The notes below the pieces were generated by a model that made no database searches, had not been told where the DNA came from, and worked only from the letters and a program-made list of their open reading frames with translations. Shown here one piece after another: positions 1-11,170 of a stretch of 64,000 nt of DNA. The stretch comes from Devosia submarina (GTDB taxonomy: Bacteria; Pseudomonadota; Alphaproteobacteria; Rhizobiales; Devosiaceae): contig NZ_PYWB01000011.1 of NCBI RefSeq assembly GCF_003056345.1, positions 49,844 through 113,843 on the forward strand, in the 5' to 3' direction. The translations under genes and the position numbers were made by a program. Position 1 is the first letter of the stretch. Every line of letters starts with the position of its first letter.

Positions 1-271
1 GCCGATCATGAAGGTTGAAGTTGTCACGCCGGAAGATTACATGGGCGATGTCATCGGTGACCTCAACTCGCGTCGTGGCCAGATCCACGGTACGGAAAGT
101 CGCGGTGTCCTCCAGGTCGTGAACGCCTACGTTCCGCTCGCGAACATGTTCGGCTACGTGAACTCTCTGCGCTCCATGAGCCAGGGTCGTGCACAGTACT
201 CGATGGTGTTCGATCACTACGAGCAGGTTCCGCAGGCTGTCGCGGACGAAGTCCAGGCCAAGTACGCCTAA
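1..271 (+). CDS. fusA: Elongation factor G, C-terminal end (partial)
   Basis: This is the last 89 or so codons of EF-G, the GTPase that drives translocation on the ribosome. The reading frame is open from the window edge and ends at TAA 269-271. The visible part is the domain V fold, with the conserved stretch [18 protein letters not shown] near its beginning. An internal ATG at position 8 is not the start, because the frame continues upstream out of the window. It lies 54 bases before tuf, the usual str-operon order (rpsL-rpsG-fusA-tuf). Confidence 0.97.
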   Translation, partial: PIMKVEVVTPEDYMGDVIGDLNSRRGQIHGTESRGVLQVVNAYVPLANMFGYVNSLRSMSQGRAQYSMVFDHYEQVPQAVADEVQAKYA

Positions 272-325
272 ACAAGAAACTGAAACTCAAGGTTGGCCGC
301 AGGGCTAACGAATACGGAGAGAAGC

Positions 326-1516
<1,191 letters not shown>

Positions 1517-1532
1517 GCCCTTTTAAGATATT

Positions 1533-1560
1533 CGCGGCGCGCGGATAAACGTGCGCCGCG
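1533..1560 (+). promoter_or_regulatory. Stem-loop between tuf and rpsJ
   Basis: An 11-pair stem (1533-1543 with 1550-1560, one G-U pair as RNA) closes the six-base loop GATAAA. It is very GC-rich and is followed by only a weak T-rich tract (ATTTTCG). It could be a partial terminator, a processing site or an mRNA-stability element separating the str and S10 transcription units. The structure is directly visible; its role is inferred. Confidence 0.6.
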
Positions 1561-1586
1561 ATCCATTTTCGTCAGGATTACACAAG

Positions 1587-1895
<309 letters not shown>

Positions 1896-1981
1896 GACTA
1901 CGACAAGTTTCCGCGCCTACCGCAAAAAGGGTCCTCTGAAACCATGACCCGGTATGGCGCCAAAAGAGAAGGTAACAACCG

Positions 1982-2683
1982 ATGCGTTCTGGATTGATCG
2001 CACAGAAGCTGGGCATGACCCGCATCTTCGCCGAGGACGGCTCGCACGTCCCCGTGACGGTGCTGGAACTGCAGAACTGCCAGGTGGTAGGCCAGCGGAC
2101 CGCAGACAAGGACGGCTATGTCGCCCTGCAGCTTGGCGCAGGCCAGGCCAAGGTCAAGAACACGACCAAGGCAGAACGCGGCCAGTTCGCCGTTGCCAAG
2201 GTGGAGCCCAAGCGCCACGTCGCGGAATTCCGCGTCGATGAAGCCAACCTCATCGAGGTCGGTGCCACGCTGCAGGCTGACCATTTCGTCGAAGGCCAGC
2301 TGGTGGACGTCACCGGTACTTCGATCGGCAAGGGCTTTGCCGGCGGCATGAAGCGCTGGAACTTCGGCGGCCTGCGTGCTTCGCACGGCGTGTCGGTTTC
2401 GCACCGCTCGATCGGTTCTACCGGTGGTCGTCAGGACCCGGGTAAGACCTTCAAGAACAAGAAGATGCCGGGCCACATGGGCGATCGTCGCATCACCACG
2501 CAGAACCTCAAGGTCGTTAAGACCGACGTCGAGCGCGGTTTGATCATGATCCAGGGTTCGGTTCCCGGCGCCAAGGGCGCTTGGATCATGATCAAGGACG
2601 CGGTGAAGAAGCCAGCTCCTCAGGGCGCTGCTTTCCCGGGCTCGTTCAAGGCCGCCGCTGAAGTCGCGGGGGAAGGTAAGTAA
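1982..2683 (+). CDS. rplC: 50S ribosomal protein L3
   Basis: L3 (233 residues) is an early-assembly large-subunit protein that reaches the peptidyl transferase centre. The loop [11 protein letters not shown] is present; its Gln151 matches the glutamine methylated by PrmB in E. coli. The 86-base gap from rpsJ is longer than most in this operon. The C-terminal Ala/Lys tail is typical of alphaproteobacteria. Confidence 0.97.
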   Translation: MRSGLIAQKLGMTRIFAEDGSHVPVTVLELQNCQVVGQRTADKDGYVALQLGAGQAKVKNTTKAERGQFAVAKVEPKRHVAEFRVDEANLIEVGATLQADHFVEGQLVDVTGTSIGKGFAGGMKRWNFGGLRASHGVSVSHRSIGSTGGRQDPGKTFKNKKMPGHMGDRRITTQNLKVVKTDVERGLIMIQGSVPGAKGAWIMIKDAVKKPAPQGAAFPGSFKAAAEVAGEGK

Positions 2684-3304
2684 ATGGAACTCAACGTAAC
2701 AACCCTCGACGGTAAGGCCGCTGGTTCCATCCAGCTCGCCGACGACGTCTTTGGTCTGGAGGTCCGTCAGGACATCCTGCACCGCATGGTTCGCTACCAG
2801 CAGCTCAAGGCAATGGCCGGCACGCACGATGTGAAGCATCGTTCGGAAGGCGCGCGCACGGGCAAGAAGTTCGTGAAGCAGAAGGGCTCGGGCGGCGCTC
2901 GTCATGGCGATCGCAAGGCTCCCCAGTTCCGTGGTGGTGGCCGTGCATTCGGTCCGACGCCGCGTAGCCATGCGATCGATCTTCCCAAGAAGGTCCGCGC
3001 CCTGGCGCTCAAGCATGCGCTGTCGTCCAAGGCTCGCTCCGGCTCGCTCGTCGTTGTTGACAGCATCGCCCAGCAGGAAGCCAAGACGGCAAGCCTTCTG
3101 GCGACCTTCGGCAAGCTCGAGTGGACCAATGCTCTGATCATCGACGGTGCAGCGGTTGACCAGAACTTTGCCCTGTCGGCTCGCAACATTCCGCATATCG
3201 ACGTCTTGCCGGTGCAGGGGATCAACGTTGTGTCGATCCTCAAGCGCGACAAGCTCGTCCTGACCAAGGCAGCGCTTGAAGCGCTGGAAGCGAGGTTCGC
3301 ATGA
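2684..3304 (+). CDS. rplD: 50S ribosomal protein L4
   Basis: L4 (206 residues) lines the peptide exit tunnel; in enterobacteria it represses its own S10 operon. The Arg/Gly-rich tunnel loop ([20 protein letters not shown]) is clear near residues 66-85. It starts directly after the rplC stop codon and its stop overlaps the rplW start (ATGA), so the three genes are probably translationally coupled. Confidence 0.97.
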   Translation: MELNVTTLDGKAAGSIQLADDVFGLEVRQDILHRMVRYQQLKAMAGTHDVKHRSEGARTGKKFVKQKGSGGARHGDRKAPQFRGGGRAFGPTPRSHAIDLPKKVRALALKHALSSKARSGSLVVVDSIAQQEAKTASLLATFGKLEWTNALIIDGAAVDQNFALSARNIPHIDVLPVQGINVVSILKRDKLVLTKAALEALEARFA

Positions 3305-3594
3305 ACAGGCTCAGCGCTTACGACATCGTCCGCAATCCGGTCGTGACTGAGAAGTCGACGCTGGCTTCGGAAAACAACCAGATCGTTTTCGACGTTGCGA
3401 TCGATGCCAACAAGACCGACATCAAGGCTGCCGTCGAGCAGCTCTTCTCGGTCAAGGTCAAGGCAGTGAACACCCTGGTCCGCAAGGGCAAGGTGAAGCG
3501 CTTCCGCGGCCGCATCGGTACGCGCAACGACGTCAAGAAGGCGATCGTGACCCTCGTCGACGGCCAGTCGATCGACATCTCGACCGGCCTCTAA
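3301..3594 (+). CDS. rplW: 50S ribosomal protein L23
   Basis: L23 (97 residues) sits at the tunnel exit and is the docking site for trigger factor (tig at 42941 in this window) and SRP. The conserved motifs PVVTEKST and the basic [14 protein letters not shown] region are present. It overlaps rplD by four bases. Confidence 0.97.
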   Translation: MNRLSAYDIVRNPVVTEKSTLASENNQIVFDVAIDANKTDIKAAVEQLFSVKVKAVNTLVRKGKVKRFRGRIGTRNDVKKAIVTLVDGQSIDISTGL

Positions 3595-3612
3595 GGGACA
3601 AGAGACAGACAA

Positions 3613-4452
3613 ATGGCTCTAAAAACTTACAATCCGACCTCCGAAGGCCGTCGTCAGCTGATCACGACCGATCGTTCGGAACTCTGGAAGGGCGCTCCGG
3701 TCAAGACCTTGACCGAAGGCCTGTCCAAGTCCGGTGGCCGCAACAATCGCGGCCGGATCACCACGTTCCACCGTGGTGGCGGGCACAAGCGCACCTATCG
3801 CATGATCGACTTCAAGCGCGTCAAGTTCGATGCGGTTGGAACGGTTGAGCGTCTGGAATATGATCCGAACCGCACGGCTTGGATCGCGCTGATCAAGTAC
3901 GAAGACGGCGAACTCGCGTATATCGTGGCTCCGCAGCGTTTGTCGGCTGGCGACAAGGTCATCTCGTCGATGAACACTGTCGACGTGAAGCCAGGCAATG
4001 CCATGCCGCTCGAGCGTATGCCGGTCGGGACGATCGTGCACAACATCGAGCTCAAGCCCCGCAAGGGTGGCCAGGTTGCCCGTTCGGCTGGTGCTTATGC
4101 CCAGTATGTCGGTCGTGACCAGGGTTGGGCGATCCTTCGCCTCAACTCGGGCGAACAGCGTCGCGTGCATGGCACTTGCCTTGCAACGGTTGGCGCCGTA
4201 TCGAACCAGGATCACTCCAACACCTCGCTCGGCAAGGCTGGTCGTGCTCGTTGGCTGGGCCGCAAGCCCGTTAACCGCGGCGTGACCATGAACCCGATCG
4301 ATCACCCACATGGTGGTGGTGAAGGCCGTACGTCTGGTGGCCGTCATCCGGTTACGCCCTGGGGCAAGCCGACCAAGGGCAAGAAGACACGCAGCAACAA
4401 GGCGACGGACCAGTTTATCGTTCGCAGCCGTCACGTGAAGAAGGGCAGGTAA
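3613..4452 (+). CDS. rplB: 50S ribosomal protein L2
   Basis: L2 (279 residues) is needed for subunit association and peptidyl transferase activity. The universally conserved C-terminal motif [13 protein letters not shown] is present, including the histidine equivalent to E. coli His229. The N-terminus [15 protein letters not shown] fits the family. Confidence 0.98.
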   Translation: MALKTYNPTSEGRRQLITTDRSELWKGAPVKTLTEGLSKSGGRNNRGRITTFHRGGGHKRTYRMIDFKRVKFDAVGTVERLEYDPNRTAWIALIKYEDGELAYIVAPQRLSAGDKVISSMNTVDVKPGNAMPLERMPVGTIVHNIELKPRKGGQVARSAGAYAQYVGRDQGWAILRLNSGEQRRVHGTCLATVGAVSNQDHSNTSLGKAGRARWLGRKPVNRGVTMNPIDHPHGGGEGRTSGGRHPVTPWGKPTKGKKTRSNKATDQFIVRSRHVKKGR

Positions 4453-4455
4453 GCC

Positions 4456-4734
4456 ATGACCCGTTCAATCTGGAAGGGGCCGTTTGTCGACGGCTACATG
4501 CTCAAGAAGGCGGAAAAGGCCCTCTCATCTGGCCGCAACGATGTGGTCAAGATCTGGAGCCGCCGCTCGACCATCCTGCCGCAGTTCGTGGGTATCACGT
4601 TCGGCGTGCACAATGGCCACAAGCACATCCCGGTCAGCGTCACCGAAGACATGATCGGTCACAAGTTCGGCGAGTTCGCACCGACCCGTACCTATTACGG
4701 TCATGCGGCCGACAAGAAGGCCAAGAGGAAGTAA
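4456..4734 (+). CDS. rpsS: 30S ribosomal protein S19
   Basis: S19 (92 residues) binds 16S rRNA in the head together with S13. The family N-terminus [17 protein letters not shown] and the motif [13 protein letters not shown] are present. It follows rplB by three bases and is followed after one base by the rplV ATG. Confidence 0.97.
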   Translation: MTRSIWKGPFVDGYMLKKAEKALSSGRNDVVKIWSRRSTILPQFVGITFGVHNGHKHIPVSVTEDMIGHKFGEFAPTRTYYGHAADKKAKRK

Positions 4735-4735
4735 G

Positions 4736-5116
4736 ATGGGCAAGCCAAAAACTGAGCGCGCTCTCAAGGACAACGAGGCTAAGGCTGTTTTGCGCATGCT
4801 GCGCATCAGCCCTCAGAAGCTGAACCTCGTCGCGCAGTTGATCCGTGGCAAGAAGGTTGAGAAGGCTCTGGCCGATCTCGAATTCAGCCACAAGCGCATC
4901 TCTGGCCAGGTCAAGAAGGTGCTGGAAAGCGCCATCGCGAACGCCGAGAACAACCATGGTCTCGATACCGACGCTCTCGTCGTTGCCGAAGCCTTTGTGG
5001 GTAATTCGCTGGTGATGAAGCGTTTCATGGCTCGTGGCCGTGGTCGCTCCTCGCGCATCGAGAAGCCATTCTCGCATCTGACGATCGTCGTCCGGCAAGT
5101 TGAGGAGGCCGCATAA
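4736..5116 (+). CDS. rplV: 50S ribosomal protein L22
   Basis: L22 (126 residues) spans the large subunit, and its beta-hairpin lines the exit tunnel. The motif [18 protein letters not shown] and the C-terminal [18 protein letters not shown] hairpin are present. ATG 4736 is chosen over an upstream in-frame start inside rpsS because AGAGGAAG lies just before it. The stop and the next start share one base (TAATG). Confidence 0.97.
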   Translation: MGKPKTERALKDNEAKAVLRMLRISPQKLNLVAQLIRGKKVEKALADLEFSHKRISGQVKKVLESAIANAENNHGLDTDALVVAEAFVGNSLVMKRFMARGRGRSSRIEKPFSHLTIVVRQVEEAA

Positions 5117-5853
5117 TGGGCCAGAAGATCAATCCAATCGGCTTCCGCCTCGGCATCAACCGTACGTGGGACAGCCGCTGGTTCGCCAATCGTGGTGAGT
5201 ACGGCTCCCTCTTGCAGGAAGACCTCAAGATCCGCACGATGCTGCTGGACGACCTTAAGGCCGCCGCAGTTTCCAAGATCGTCATCGAGCGTCCGCACCG
5301 CAAGTGCCGCGTGTCGATCCACACTGCCCGTCCGGGCATCGTGATCGGCAAGAAGGGCGCTGACATCGACAAGATCCGCGCCAAGGTGAAGAAGTTCACC
5401 GACTCGGAAGTGCACATCAACATCGTTGAAGTGCGCAAGCCTGAAACCGACGCGACGCTGGTTGCCCAGGGCATTGCCCAGCAGCTGGAACGCCGTGTGG
5501 CATTCCGCCGCGCCATGAAGCGCGCTGTACAAACCGCGATCCGCATGGGTGCCGGTGGTATCCGCGTGAACGTTGGTGGCCGTCTTGGCGGTGCCGACAT
5601 CGCGCGTACCGAATGGTACCGCGAGGGCCGCGTTCCGCTGCATACCCTGCGTGCAGATATCGACTATGGTACGGCTGAAGCCGAGACCACATATGGCATC
5701 ATCGGGATCAAGGTTTGGATCTTCAAGGGCGAAGTCCTCGAGCATGATCCCACCGCCCATGAGCGCCGCGCTACCGAAGGTAGTGAAGGTGGTCAGCGTA
5801 GTGAACGTGAACCGCGCCGCGAGCGTGGCGATCGTGACCGCGAACGCGCATAA
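5116..5853 (+). CDS. rpsC: 30S ribosomal protein S3
   Basis: S3 (245 residues) lies at the mRNA entry site. The N-terminal [13 protein letters not shown] and the KH-domain core [11 protein letters not shown] are visible. A charged tail of Arg/Glu/Ser residues after about residue 215 is unstructured, as in other alphaproteobacteria. Confidence 0.97.
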   Translation: MGQKINPIGFRLGINRTWDSRWFANRGEYGSLLQEDLKIRTMLLDDLKAAAVSKIVIERPHRKCRVSIHTARPGIVIGKKGADIDKIRAKVKKFTDSEVHINIVEVRKPETDATLVAQGIAQQLERRVAFRRAMKRAVQTAIRMGAGGIRVNVGGRLGGADIARTEWYREGRVPLHTLRADIDYGTAEAETTYGIIGIKVWIFKGEVLEHDPTAHERRATEGSEGGQRSEREPRRERGDRDRERA

Positions 5854-5868
5854 GAAGGTTAGTTCATT

Positions 5869-6282
5869 ATGCTGCAACCAAAAAAGACCAAGTTCCGCAA
5901 GGCTCACAAGGGCCGCATCCACGGCGTTGCCAAGGGTGGCACCGAGCTGGCTTTCGGCCAGTATGCCTTGAAGGCGACTGAACCCGAGCGCGTCACTGCT
6001 CGCCAGATCGAAGCGGCTCGCCGCGCGATCACTCGCGAAATGAAGCGTCAGGGTCGTGTATGGATCCGGATTTTCCCGGACCTGCCAGTCTCCAAGAAGC
6101 CGACCGAAGTTCGTATGGGTAAGGGCAAGGGTTCTGTTGAATTCTGGGCCGCCCGTGTGAAGCCAGGCCGTATCGTATTCGAGATCGACGGCGTCCCAGA
6201 GGACGTTGCCAAGGAAGCTCTGCGCCTCGGCGCCATGAAGCTCCCGATCATGACGCGGGTTGTTACCCGCATTGCCGACTAA
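5869..6282 (+). CDS. rplP: 50S ribosomal protein L16
   Basis: L16 (137 residues) helps position tRNAs in the A and P sites. The start [16 protein letters not shown] and the motif [19 protein letters not shown] are diagnostic. The Arg in the KGSVE region that is hydroxylated in some bacteria cannot be assessed further here. Confidence 0.97.
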   Translation: MLQPKKTKFRKAHKGRIHGVAKGGTELAFGQYALKATEPERVTARQIEAARRAITREMKRQGRVWIRIFPDLPVSKKPTEVRMGKGKGSVEFWAARVKPGRIVFEIDGVPEDVAKEALRLGAMKLPIMTRVVTRIAD

Positions 6283-6293
6283 GGACAGCGAGC

Positions 6294-6488
6294 ATGAAAG
6301 CCAGTGATGTGCGGAGCAAGACCGCAGACGAACTGAAGGATCAGCTCGTCGCCTTGAAGAAAGAACAGTTCAATCTGCGTTTCCAGCGTGCTACCCAGCA
6401 GCTCGAAAAGCCGACCGAGGTCAAGAAGGTTCGCCGCGATATCGCGCGGATCAAGACGATCCTCGCCGAAAAGAACGCAGCGAAGTAA
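6294..6488 (+). CDS. rpmC: 50S ribosomal protein L29
   Basis: L29 (64 residues) is a small two-helix protein at the tunnel exit next to L23. The motifs [19 protein letters not shown] and [11 protein letters not shown] are characteristic. It lies between rplP and rpsQ in the standard order. Confidence 0.96.
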   Translation: MKASDVRSKTADELKDQLVALKKEQFNLRFQRATQQLEKPTEVKKVRRDIARIKTILAEKNAAK

Positions 6489-6500
6489 GGAGCCGCGACC

Positions 6501-6755
6501 ATGCCAAAGCGCGTTTTGCAGGGGACTGTGGTCTCCGACGCCAATGAGAAGACGGTCGTGGTGCGCGTCGAGCGCCGGTTCACGCATCCCGTGATGAAGA
6601 AGACCGTGCGCCGTTCGAAGAAGTACCATGCCCATGATGAGGCCAATGTGGCCAAGGTCGGGGACATCGTGTGGATCGAAGAGACTGCACCGATTTCCAA
6701 GAACAAGCGCTGGACGCTTGTGACGGAAGCGCCAGCAGCGGCTCCCTCCGCGTAA
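6501..6755 (+). CDS. rpsQ: 30S ribosomal protein S17
   Basis: S17 (84 residues) is an OB-fold primary 16S rRNA-binding protein. The motif [19 protein letters not shown] and the conserved KKYHAHDE are visible. It is followed by a 61-base spacer before rplN, the S10/spc junction in enterobacteria; I see no convincing promoter in that spacer. Confidence 0.96.
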   Translation: MPKRVLQGTVVSDANEKTVVVRVERRFTHPVMKKTVRRSKKYHAHDEANVAKVGDIVWIEETAPISKNKRWTLVTEAPAAAPSA

Positions 6756-6816
6756 GTTTAGATTCAAGGTCGGCGAGCCGGGGACGGCGGCCGATTCAAC
6801 AAGAAGGCATCCAGTC

Positions 6817-7185
6817 ATGATTCAGATGCAATCAAATCTCGACGTCGCGGATAATTCCGGCGCGCGTCGCGTCATGTGCATCAAGGTGCTGGGCGGCTCG
6901 CATCGCAAATACGCCTCGGTCGGCGACATCATCGTCGTTTCGGTCAAGGACGCTATCCCGCGTGGCCGCGTTAAGAAGGGTCAGGTCATGAAGGCCGTGG
7001 TGGTCCGCACCGCGTTCGACATCCGCCGCCCCGATGGCACGGTGATCCGTTTCGACAAGAACGCCGCGGTTCTGATCAACAATCAGAAAGAGCCGATCGG
7101 CACCCGTATCTTCGGACCAGTTCCGCGCGAACTCCGCGCCAAGAACCACATGAAGATCATCTCGCTCGCACCAGAGGTGCTGTAA
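6817..7185 (+). CDS. rplN: 50S ribosomal protein L14
   Basis: L14 (122 residues) forms an intersubunit bridge and is the RsfS silencing target. The opening [19 protein letters not shown] is the family signature. Its stop overlaps the rplX start by one base. Confidence 0.97.
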   Translation: MIQMQSNLDVADNSGARRVMCIKVLGGSHRKYASVGDIIVVSVKDAIPRGRVKKGQVMKAVVVRTAFDIRRPDGTVIRFDKNAAVLINNQKEPIGTRIFGPVPRELRAKNHMKIISLAPEVL

Positions 7186-7496
7186 TGGCCGCCAAGATCA
7201 AGAAGGGCGATAAGGTCGTCGTCCTGGCAGGCAAGGACAAAGGCAAAACCGGCCAGGTCCTGTCCGTCATCCCGACCGAAACCAAGGCTGTTGTCCAGGG
7301 CATCAACCTGGTCAAACGCCACACCAAGCAGACCGCGTCGACCGATGCCGGCATCTTCACCAAGGAAGCGCCGATCCACCTGTCGAACCTCGCGATCGCC
7401 GATGCCAATGGCAAGCCCACGCGCGTCGGTTTCCAGATCAAGGACGGCGTGAAGACCCGCGTCGCAAAATCGACCGGAGATTCGATCGATGGCTGA
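7185..7496 (+). CDS. rplX: 50S ribosomal protein L24
   Basis: L24 (103 residues) initiates large-subunit assembly. The KOW motif [18 protein letters not shown] lies at the N-terminus. Its last eight bases overlap the start of rplE, indicating translational coupling. Confidence 0.97.
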   Translation: MAAKIKKGDKVVVLAGKDKGKTGQVLSVIPTETKAVVQGINLVKRHTKQTASTDAGIFTKEAPIHLSNLAIADANGKPTRVGFQIKDGVKTRVAKSTGDSIDG

Positions 7497-8046
7497 GACC
7501 GCTTACATTCCGCGTCTCCGGACCGAGTATGACCAGAACATCCGCAAGGCTTTGTCCGAGCAGTTCGGCTACAAGAACGTCATGGAGCTCCCGCGCCTTG
7601 ACAAGATCGTGCTGAACATGGGCGTTGGCGAAGCCGTCAACGATACCAAGAAGGTCAAGTCGGCTGCTGCCGAGATGGAAAAGATCGCTGGCCAGAAGCC
7701 CGTGATCACCTATGCTCGCAAGTCGATCGCCGGCTTCAAGGTCCGTGAGGACATGCCGCTGGGCGTGAAGGTTACCCTGCGCAAGACTCGTATGTACGAG
7801 TTTCTTGACCGTCTGGTGAACATCGCGCTGCCGCGCGTTCGTGACTTCCGTGGGTTGAACCCCAACTCCTTTGATGGCCGTGGCAATTATGCTATGGGCA
7901 TCAAGGAACACATCATCTTCCCCGAAATCAACTATGATCAGATTGATCAGGTCTGGGGCATGGACATCGTGATCGCCACGACGGCCAGGACGGATGATGA
8001 AGCACGCGCGCTGCTCAAGGCATTCAACTTCCCCTTCCGCACGTAA
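7489..8046 (+). CDS. rplE: 50S ribosomal protein L5
   Basis: L5 (185 residues) belongs to the 5S rRNA complex and contacts P-site tRNA. The motif [12 protein letters not shown] and the C-terminal [18 protein letters not shown] block identify it. It overlaps rplX and precedes rpsN by 31 bases. Confidence 0.97.
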   Translation: MAETAYIPRLRTEYDQNIRKALSEQFGYKNVMELPRLDKIVLNMGVGEAVNDTKKVKSAAAEMEKIAGQKPVITYARKSIAGFKVREDMPLGVKVTLRKTRMYEFLDRLVNIALPRVRDFRGLNPNSFDGRGNYAMGIKEHIIFPEINYDQIDQVWGMDIVIATTARTDDEARALLKAFNFPFRT

Positions 8047-8077
8047 GCGGTAAAGGGAAGGGATAAAGGATCAGGAC

Positions 8078-8383
8078 ATGGCAAAGACCAGCTCCATCGA
8101 AAAGAACAACAAGCGCGCAGCGCTGGCCAAGCAGTATGCTGGCAAGCGCGCCGCTCTCAAGGCACAGACCAAGGATCAGTCGATCCCCATGGATCAGCGC
8201 TTCGCCGCCCAGCTCAAGCTGGCCGAGCTGCCGCGCAATTCCGCCAAGGTGCGTGTGCGCAACCGCTGCGAAGTTTCGGGTCGTCCGCGTGGCTATTACC
8301 GCAAGCTGAAGATGAGCCGTATCGCTCTGCGTCAGCTGGGCAATATGGGTCAGATTCCTGGCCTGGTTAAGTCGAGCTGGTAA
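8078..8383 (+). CDS. rpsN: 30S ribosomal protein S14, zinc-free type
   Basis: S14 (101 residues) is the long form without the CxxC zinc ribbon: only one Cys ([11 protein letters not shown]) is present, so it is zinc-independent. The C-terminal motif [18 protein letters not shown] is diagnostic. Confidence 0.97.
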   Translation: MAKTSSIEKNNKRAALAKQYAGKRAALKAQTKDQSIPMDQRFAAQLKLAELPRNSAKVRVRNRCEVSGRPRGYYRKLKMSRIALRQLGNMGQIPGLVKSSW

Positions 8384-8395
8384 GGAGAAACGACC

Positions 8396-8794
8396 ATGAG
8401 CTTTTCCGATCCAATCGGCGATATGCTGACCCGCATCCGCAATGCGCAGATGCGTCGCAAGGATTCCGTTTCGACACCAGCCTCGACCCTGCGGGGTCGG
8501 GTGCTGGACGTTCTCCAGTCCGAGGGTTTCATCCGCGGCTATTCGGAGACCAAGTTTGAGAACGGTGCTTCCGAGTACGAAATTGAACTGAAGTACTCGG
8601 ACAACGAGGCTGTTATCCGCACGATCGAGCGCGTTTCGCGTCCTGGCCGTCGCGTTTACGCTTCCGTCAAGAACATTCCTCAGGTGGCAAATGGCTTGGG
8701 TGTCTCGATCCTGTCCACCCCCAAGGGTGTGATGGCCGATCACGAAGCCAAGGCTGCCAATGTTGGTGGCGAGGTACTCTGCCGCGTATTCTAA
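8396..8794 (+). CDS. rpsH: 30S ribosomal protein S8
   Basis: S8 (132 residues) binds helix 21 of 16S rRNA and in E. coli is the translational repressor of the spc operon. The N-terminus [17 protein letters not shown] and the C-terminal [12 protein letters not shown] motif are present. A 53-base spacer separates it from rplF. Confidence 0.97.
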   Translation: MSFSDPIGDMLTRIRNAQMRRKDSVSTPASTLRGRVLDVLQSEGFIRGYSETKFENGASEYEIELKYSDNEAVIRTIERVSRPGRRVYASVKNIPQVANGLGVSILSTPKGVMADHEAKAANVGGEVLCRVF

Positions 8795-8847
8795 GGCTTA
8801 CGGCCTTGGGATCCGGGGTAAGACGATTACTCAGGGATTGAAATAGA

Positions 8848-9381
8848 ATGTCACGTACTGGCAAGAAACCGGTTGCACCGGTGAGCGGCGTGACGGTTAC
8901 GATCAATGGTCGTACCGTTTCCGCGAAGGGCCCTAAGGGCGAATTGAGCCTCGAGCTCATGGATGTGGTCTCCGCAGAGAACGGCGCCGATGGCGTTGTT
9001 GTCTCGCCGGCCAATGACACCCGTGAGGCTCGAGCAGCCTGGGGTACCACCCGTGCACTGATCCAGAACATGGTCACCGGTGTTTCGGCTGGCTTCGAAA
9101 AGAGGCTCGCCATCCAGGGCGTTGGCTATCGTGCAGCGATGCAGGGCAAGGATGTCAAGCTGTCGCTTGGGTTCAGCCACGAAGTCGTCTACCAAGCCCC
9201 CCAGGGCATCACGCTGGCCGTTCCGGCCCCGACGGAAATCGTCGTCTCCGGTATCGACAAGCAGCAGGTAGGCCAGGTTGCGGCCGACATTCGCGCGTGG
9301 CGCAAGCCGGAGCCCTACAAGGGCAAGGGCGTCCGCTATGCCGGCGAGTTCGTCTTCCGCAAAGAAGGCAAGAAGAAGTAA
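8848..9381 (+). CDS. rplF: 50S ribosomal protein L6
   Basis: L6 (177 residues) sits near the factor-binding region. The start MSRTGKKPV, the mid-protein [10 protein letters not shown] and the C-terminal signature [13 protein letters not shown] are all present. Confidence 0.97.
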   Translation: MSRTGKKPVAPVSGVTVTINGRTVSAKGPKGELSLELMDVVSAENGADGVVVSPANDTREARAAWGTTRALIQNMVTGVSAGFEKRLAIQGVGYRAAMQGKDVKLSLGFSHEVVYQAPQGITLAVPAPTEIVVSGIDKQQVGQVAADIRAWRKPEPYKGKGVRYAGEFVFRKEGKKK

Positions 9382-9393
9382 GGAGCGCCACCT

Positions 9394-9756
9394 ATGGCTA
9401 TCAGTGCAAAAGGTGCGGAACGCCGCAAGGCTCGTGTCCGCAAGGCGCTCAAGGCTCGTGCCTTCGGTCGTCCTCGTTTGTCCGTGTTCCGTTCGGACAA
9501 GAATATCTACGCCCAAATCATCGACGATGCGAACGGCCGTACGCTGGCCGCTGCGTCCACCCTCGACAAGGACGTCAAGGCTACCGTCAAGAACGGTGGT
9601 TCGGCTGAAGCAGCTGCCGTTATCGGCAAGCTGATCGCCGAACGTGGCACCAAGGCCGGTGTGGCCGAAGTCGTGTTCGACCGTGGGTCGTATATCTATC
9701 ACGGCCGTGTGAAGGCCCTTGCAGAAGCTGCCCGCGAGGGCGGTCTGCAGTTCTAG
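9394..9756 (+). CDS. rplR: 50S ribosomal protein L18
   Basis: L18 (120 residues) binds 5S rRNA with L5. The motif [20 protein letters not shown] and the C-terminal [20 protein letters not shown] are diagnostic. It lies 22 bases before rpsE. Confidence 0.97.
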   Translation: MAISAKGAERRKARVRKALKARAFGRPRLSVFRSDKNIYAQIIDDANGRTLAAASTLDKDVKATVKNGGSAEAAAVIGKLIAERGTKAGVAEVVFDRGSYIYHGRVKALAEAAREGGLQF

Positions 9757-9778
9757 AACACGGCGAGGAAAGAAAATT

Positions 9779-10312
9779 ATGAGCAGAGACGTTCAAGAGC
9801 GCGAAAGCGAATTCGTCGATCGCCTGGTCCACATCAACCGCGTGGCGAAGGTGGTCAAGGGTGGTCGTCGCTTCGGCTTCGCAGCACTCGTCGTTGTGGG
9901 TGACCAGAAGGGTCGCGTTGGGTTTGGTCACGGCAAGGCCCGTGAAGTTCCAGAAGCGATCCGCAAGGCCACCGAGCAGGCCAAGCGCCAGATGATCCGT
10001 GTTCCGTTGCGCGATGCGCGCACGCTGCACCACGATGTCCAGGGCCGTCACGGCGCTGGCAAGGTGATCCTGCGTGCAGCCGTTCCCGGTACCGGTATCA
10101 TTGCCGGTGGTCCGATGCGCGCCGTGTTCGAAACGCTTGGCATCAACGATATCGTCGCCAAGTCGCAGGGCACTGCCAACCCATACAACATGGTGCGGGC
10201 AACTTTTGATGCGCTCAAGCGCGTCGACAGCCCACGCTCGGTTGCTTCCCGCCGCGGCCTCAAGGTTTCGGAACTCCAGGCTCGCCGCGGCGAGACTGCA
10301 GTCGAAGCTTGA
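9779..10312 (+). CDS. rpsE: 30S ribosomal protein S5
   Basis: S5 (177 residues) controls decoding accuracy. The RNA-binding motif [18 protein letters not shown] and the [13 protein letters not shown] region are visible. The frame is open back into rplR, but ATG 9779, preceded by GGCGAGGAAAG, gives a sensible start ([12 protein letters not shown]). Confidence 0.97.
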   Translation: MSRDVQERESEFVDRLVHINRVAKVVKGGRRFGFAALVVVGDQKGRVGFGHGKAREVPEAIRKATEQAKRQMIRVPLRDARTLHHDVQGRHGAGKVILRAAVPGTGIIAGGPMRAVFETLGINDIVAKSQGTANPYNMVRATFDALKRVDSPRSVASRRGLKVSELQARRGETAVEA

Positions 10313-10336
10313 TTGCCCGAGGTCAGGAGATAAATC

Positions 10337-10525
10337 ATGGCTGAGAAGAAAATGATCACCGTGCAGCAAATCGGTTCGCCGATCCGCCGCGACAAGGTGC
10401 AGCGCGCGACCCTTATCGGTCTCGGGCTGAACAAGATGAACAAGCAGCGCGAGCTGATCGATACGCCCGAAGTTCGCGGCATGATCAACAAGCTCCCGCA
10501 CCTCGTCCGTGTTATCGGCGAGTAA
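10337..10525 (+). CDS. rpmD: 50S ribosomal protein L30
   Basis: L30 (62 residues), a small protein absent from many bacteria but usual here. The motif [20 protein letters not shown] and the LGLNKMNK segment are characteristic. It lies between rpsE and rplO as in the spc operon. Confidence 0.96.
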   Translation: MAEKKMITVQQIGSPIRRDKVQRATLIGLGLNKMNKQRELIDTPEVRGMINKLPHLVRVIGE

Positions 10526-10542
10526 GAGGGAAGGTCGATCAA

Positions 10543-11043
10543 ATGACCCGTTTGAATGAACTTCGCGACAACCCTGGTTCCTCCAAGACCCGCATCCGTA
10601 TCGGTCGCGGTATTGGTTCGGGCAAGGGCAAGACCGGTGGTCGCGGCGGCAAGGGCCAGACTGCGCGCTCGGGCGTTGCGATCAATGGTTTTGAAGGCGG
10701 CCAGATGCCCCTTCACATGCGTATGCCTAAGCGCGGCTTCAACGCGCTGAACCCAGGCAACTGGAATGAGGTCCGTATTGACCGCATCCAGAACTACATC
10801 GACAACGGCAAGCTGGACGCCAAGGCTGTGATCGACGCGCAGGCGCTGATCGCTGCCCGCGTAATCCGTCGTCCCAAGGACGGCGTGCGCCTGATCGGTT
10901 CGGAAGGTTTTACCGCCTCGAACGTCACGTTCAATGTCGACTACGCAACCAAGGGTGCGCTTGCAGCTATCGAAGCTGCTGGTGGCAAGGTTGACCTGAT
11001 CCCGGCCAAGCAGCCGTGGAAGAAGACCCCATACGCCGGTTAA
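10543..11043 (+). CDS. rplO: 50S ribosomal protein L15
   Basis: L15 (166 residues) is a late-assembly protein. The glycine-rich GRGIGSGKGKTGGRGGKGQ segment lies at residues 22-40, and the GGQMPLHMRMPKRGF motif follows. The coding region ends just before a strong hairpin that separates it from secY. Confidence 0.97.
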   Translation: MTRLNELRDNPGSSKTRIRIGRGIGSGKGKTGGRGGKGQTARSGVAINGFEGGQMPLHMRMPKRGFNALNPGNWNEVRIDRIQNYIDNGKLDAKAVIDAQALIAARVIRRPKDGVRLIGSEGFTASNVTFNVDYATKGALAAIEAAGGKVDLIPAKQPWKKTPYAG

Positions 11044-11054
11044 TTATCGGCTTG

Positions 11055-11092
11055 GCGCATCCGACCGCGTGGTCGGGTGCGCTTTTGGTTTG
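11055..11092 (+). terminator. Terminator-like hairpin between rplO and secY
   Basis: A 12-pair stem (11055-11066 with 11071-11082, one G-U) closes a GCGT loop and is followed by TTTTGGTTTGTT. This has full intrinsic-terminator form, yet it lies inside what is usually one spc transcript. It probably lowers transcription of secY-adk relative to the ribosomal genes. A perfect 14-base palindrome (11106-11119) follows it. Confidence 0.75.
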
Positions 11093-11170
11093 TTGCGTTA
11101 GTGAGGCAGATGCATCTGCGTCCCAAAGCGCTCCGAGCGCACCAGGCCCAAAAGCCACAGGGAGCGAATA

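Noticed and set aside
1898..3196. A long minus-strand open frame across rplC and rplD
   Set aside because: Shadow of ribosomal protein genes with no recognisable protein.
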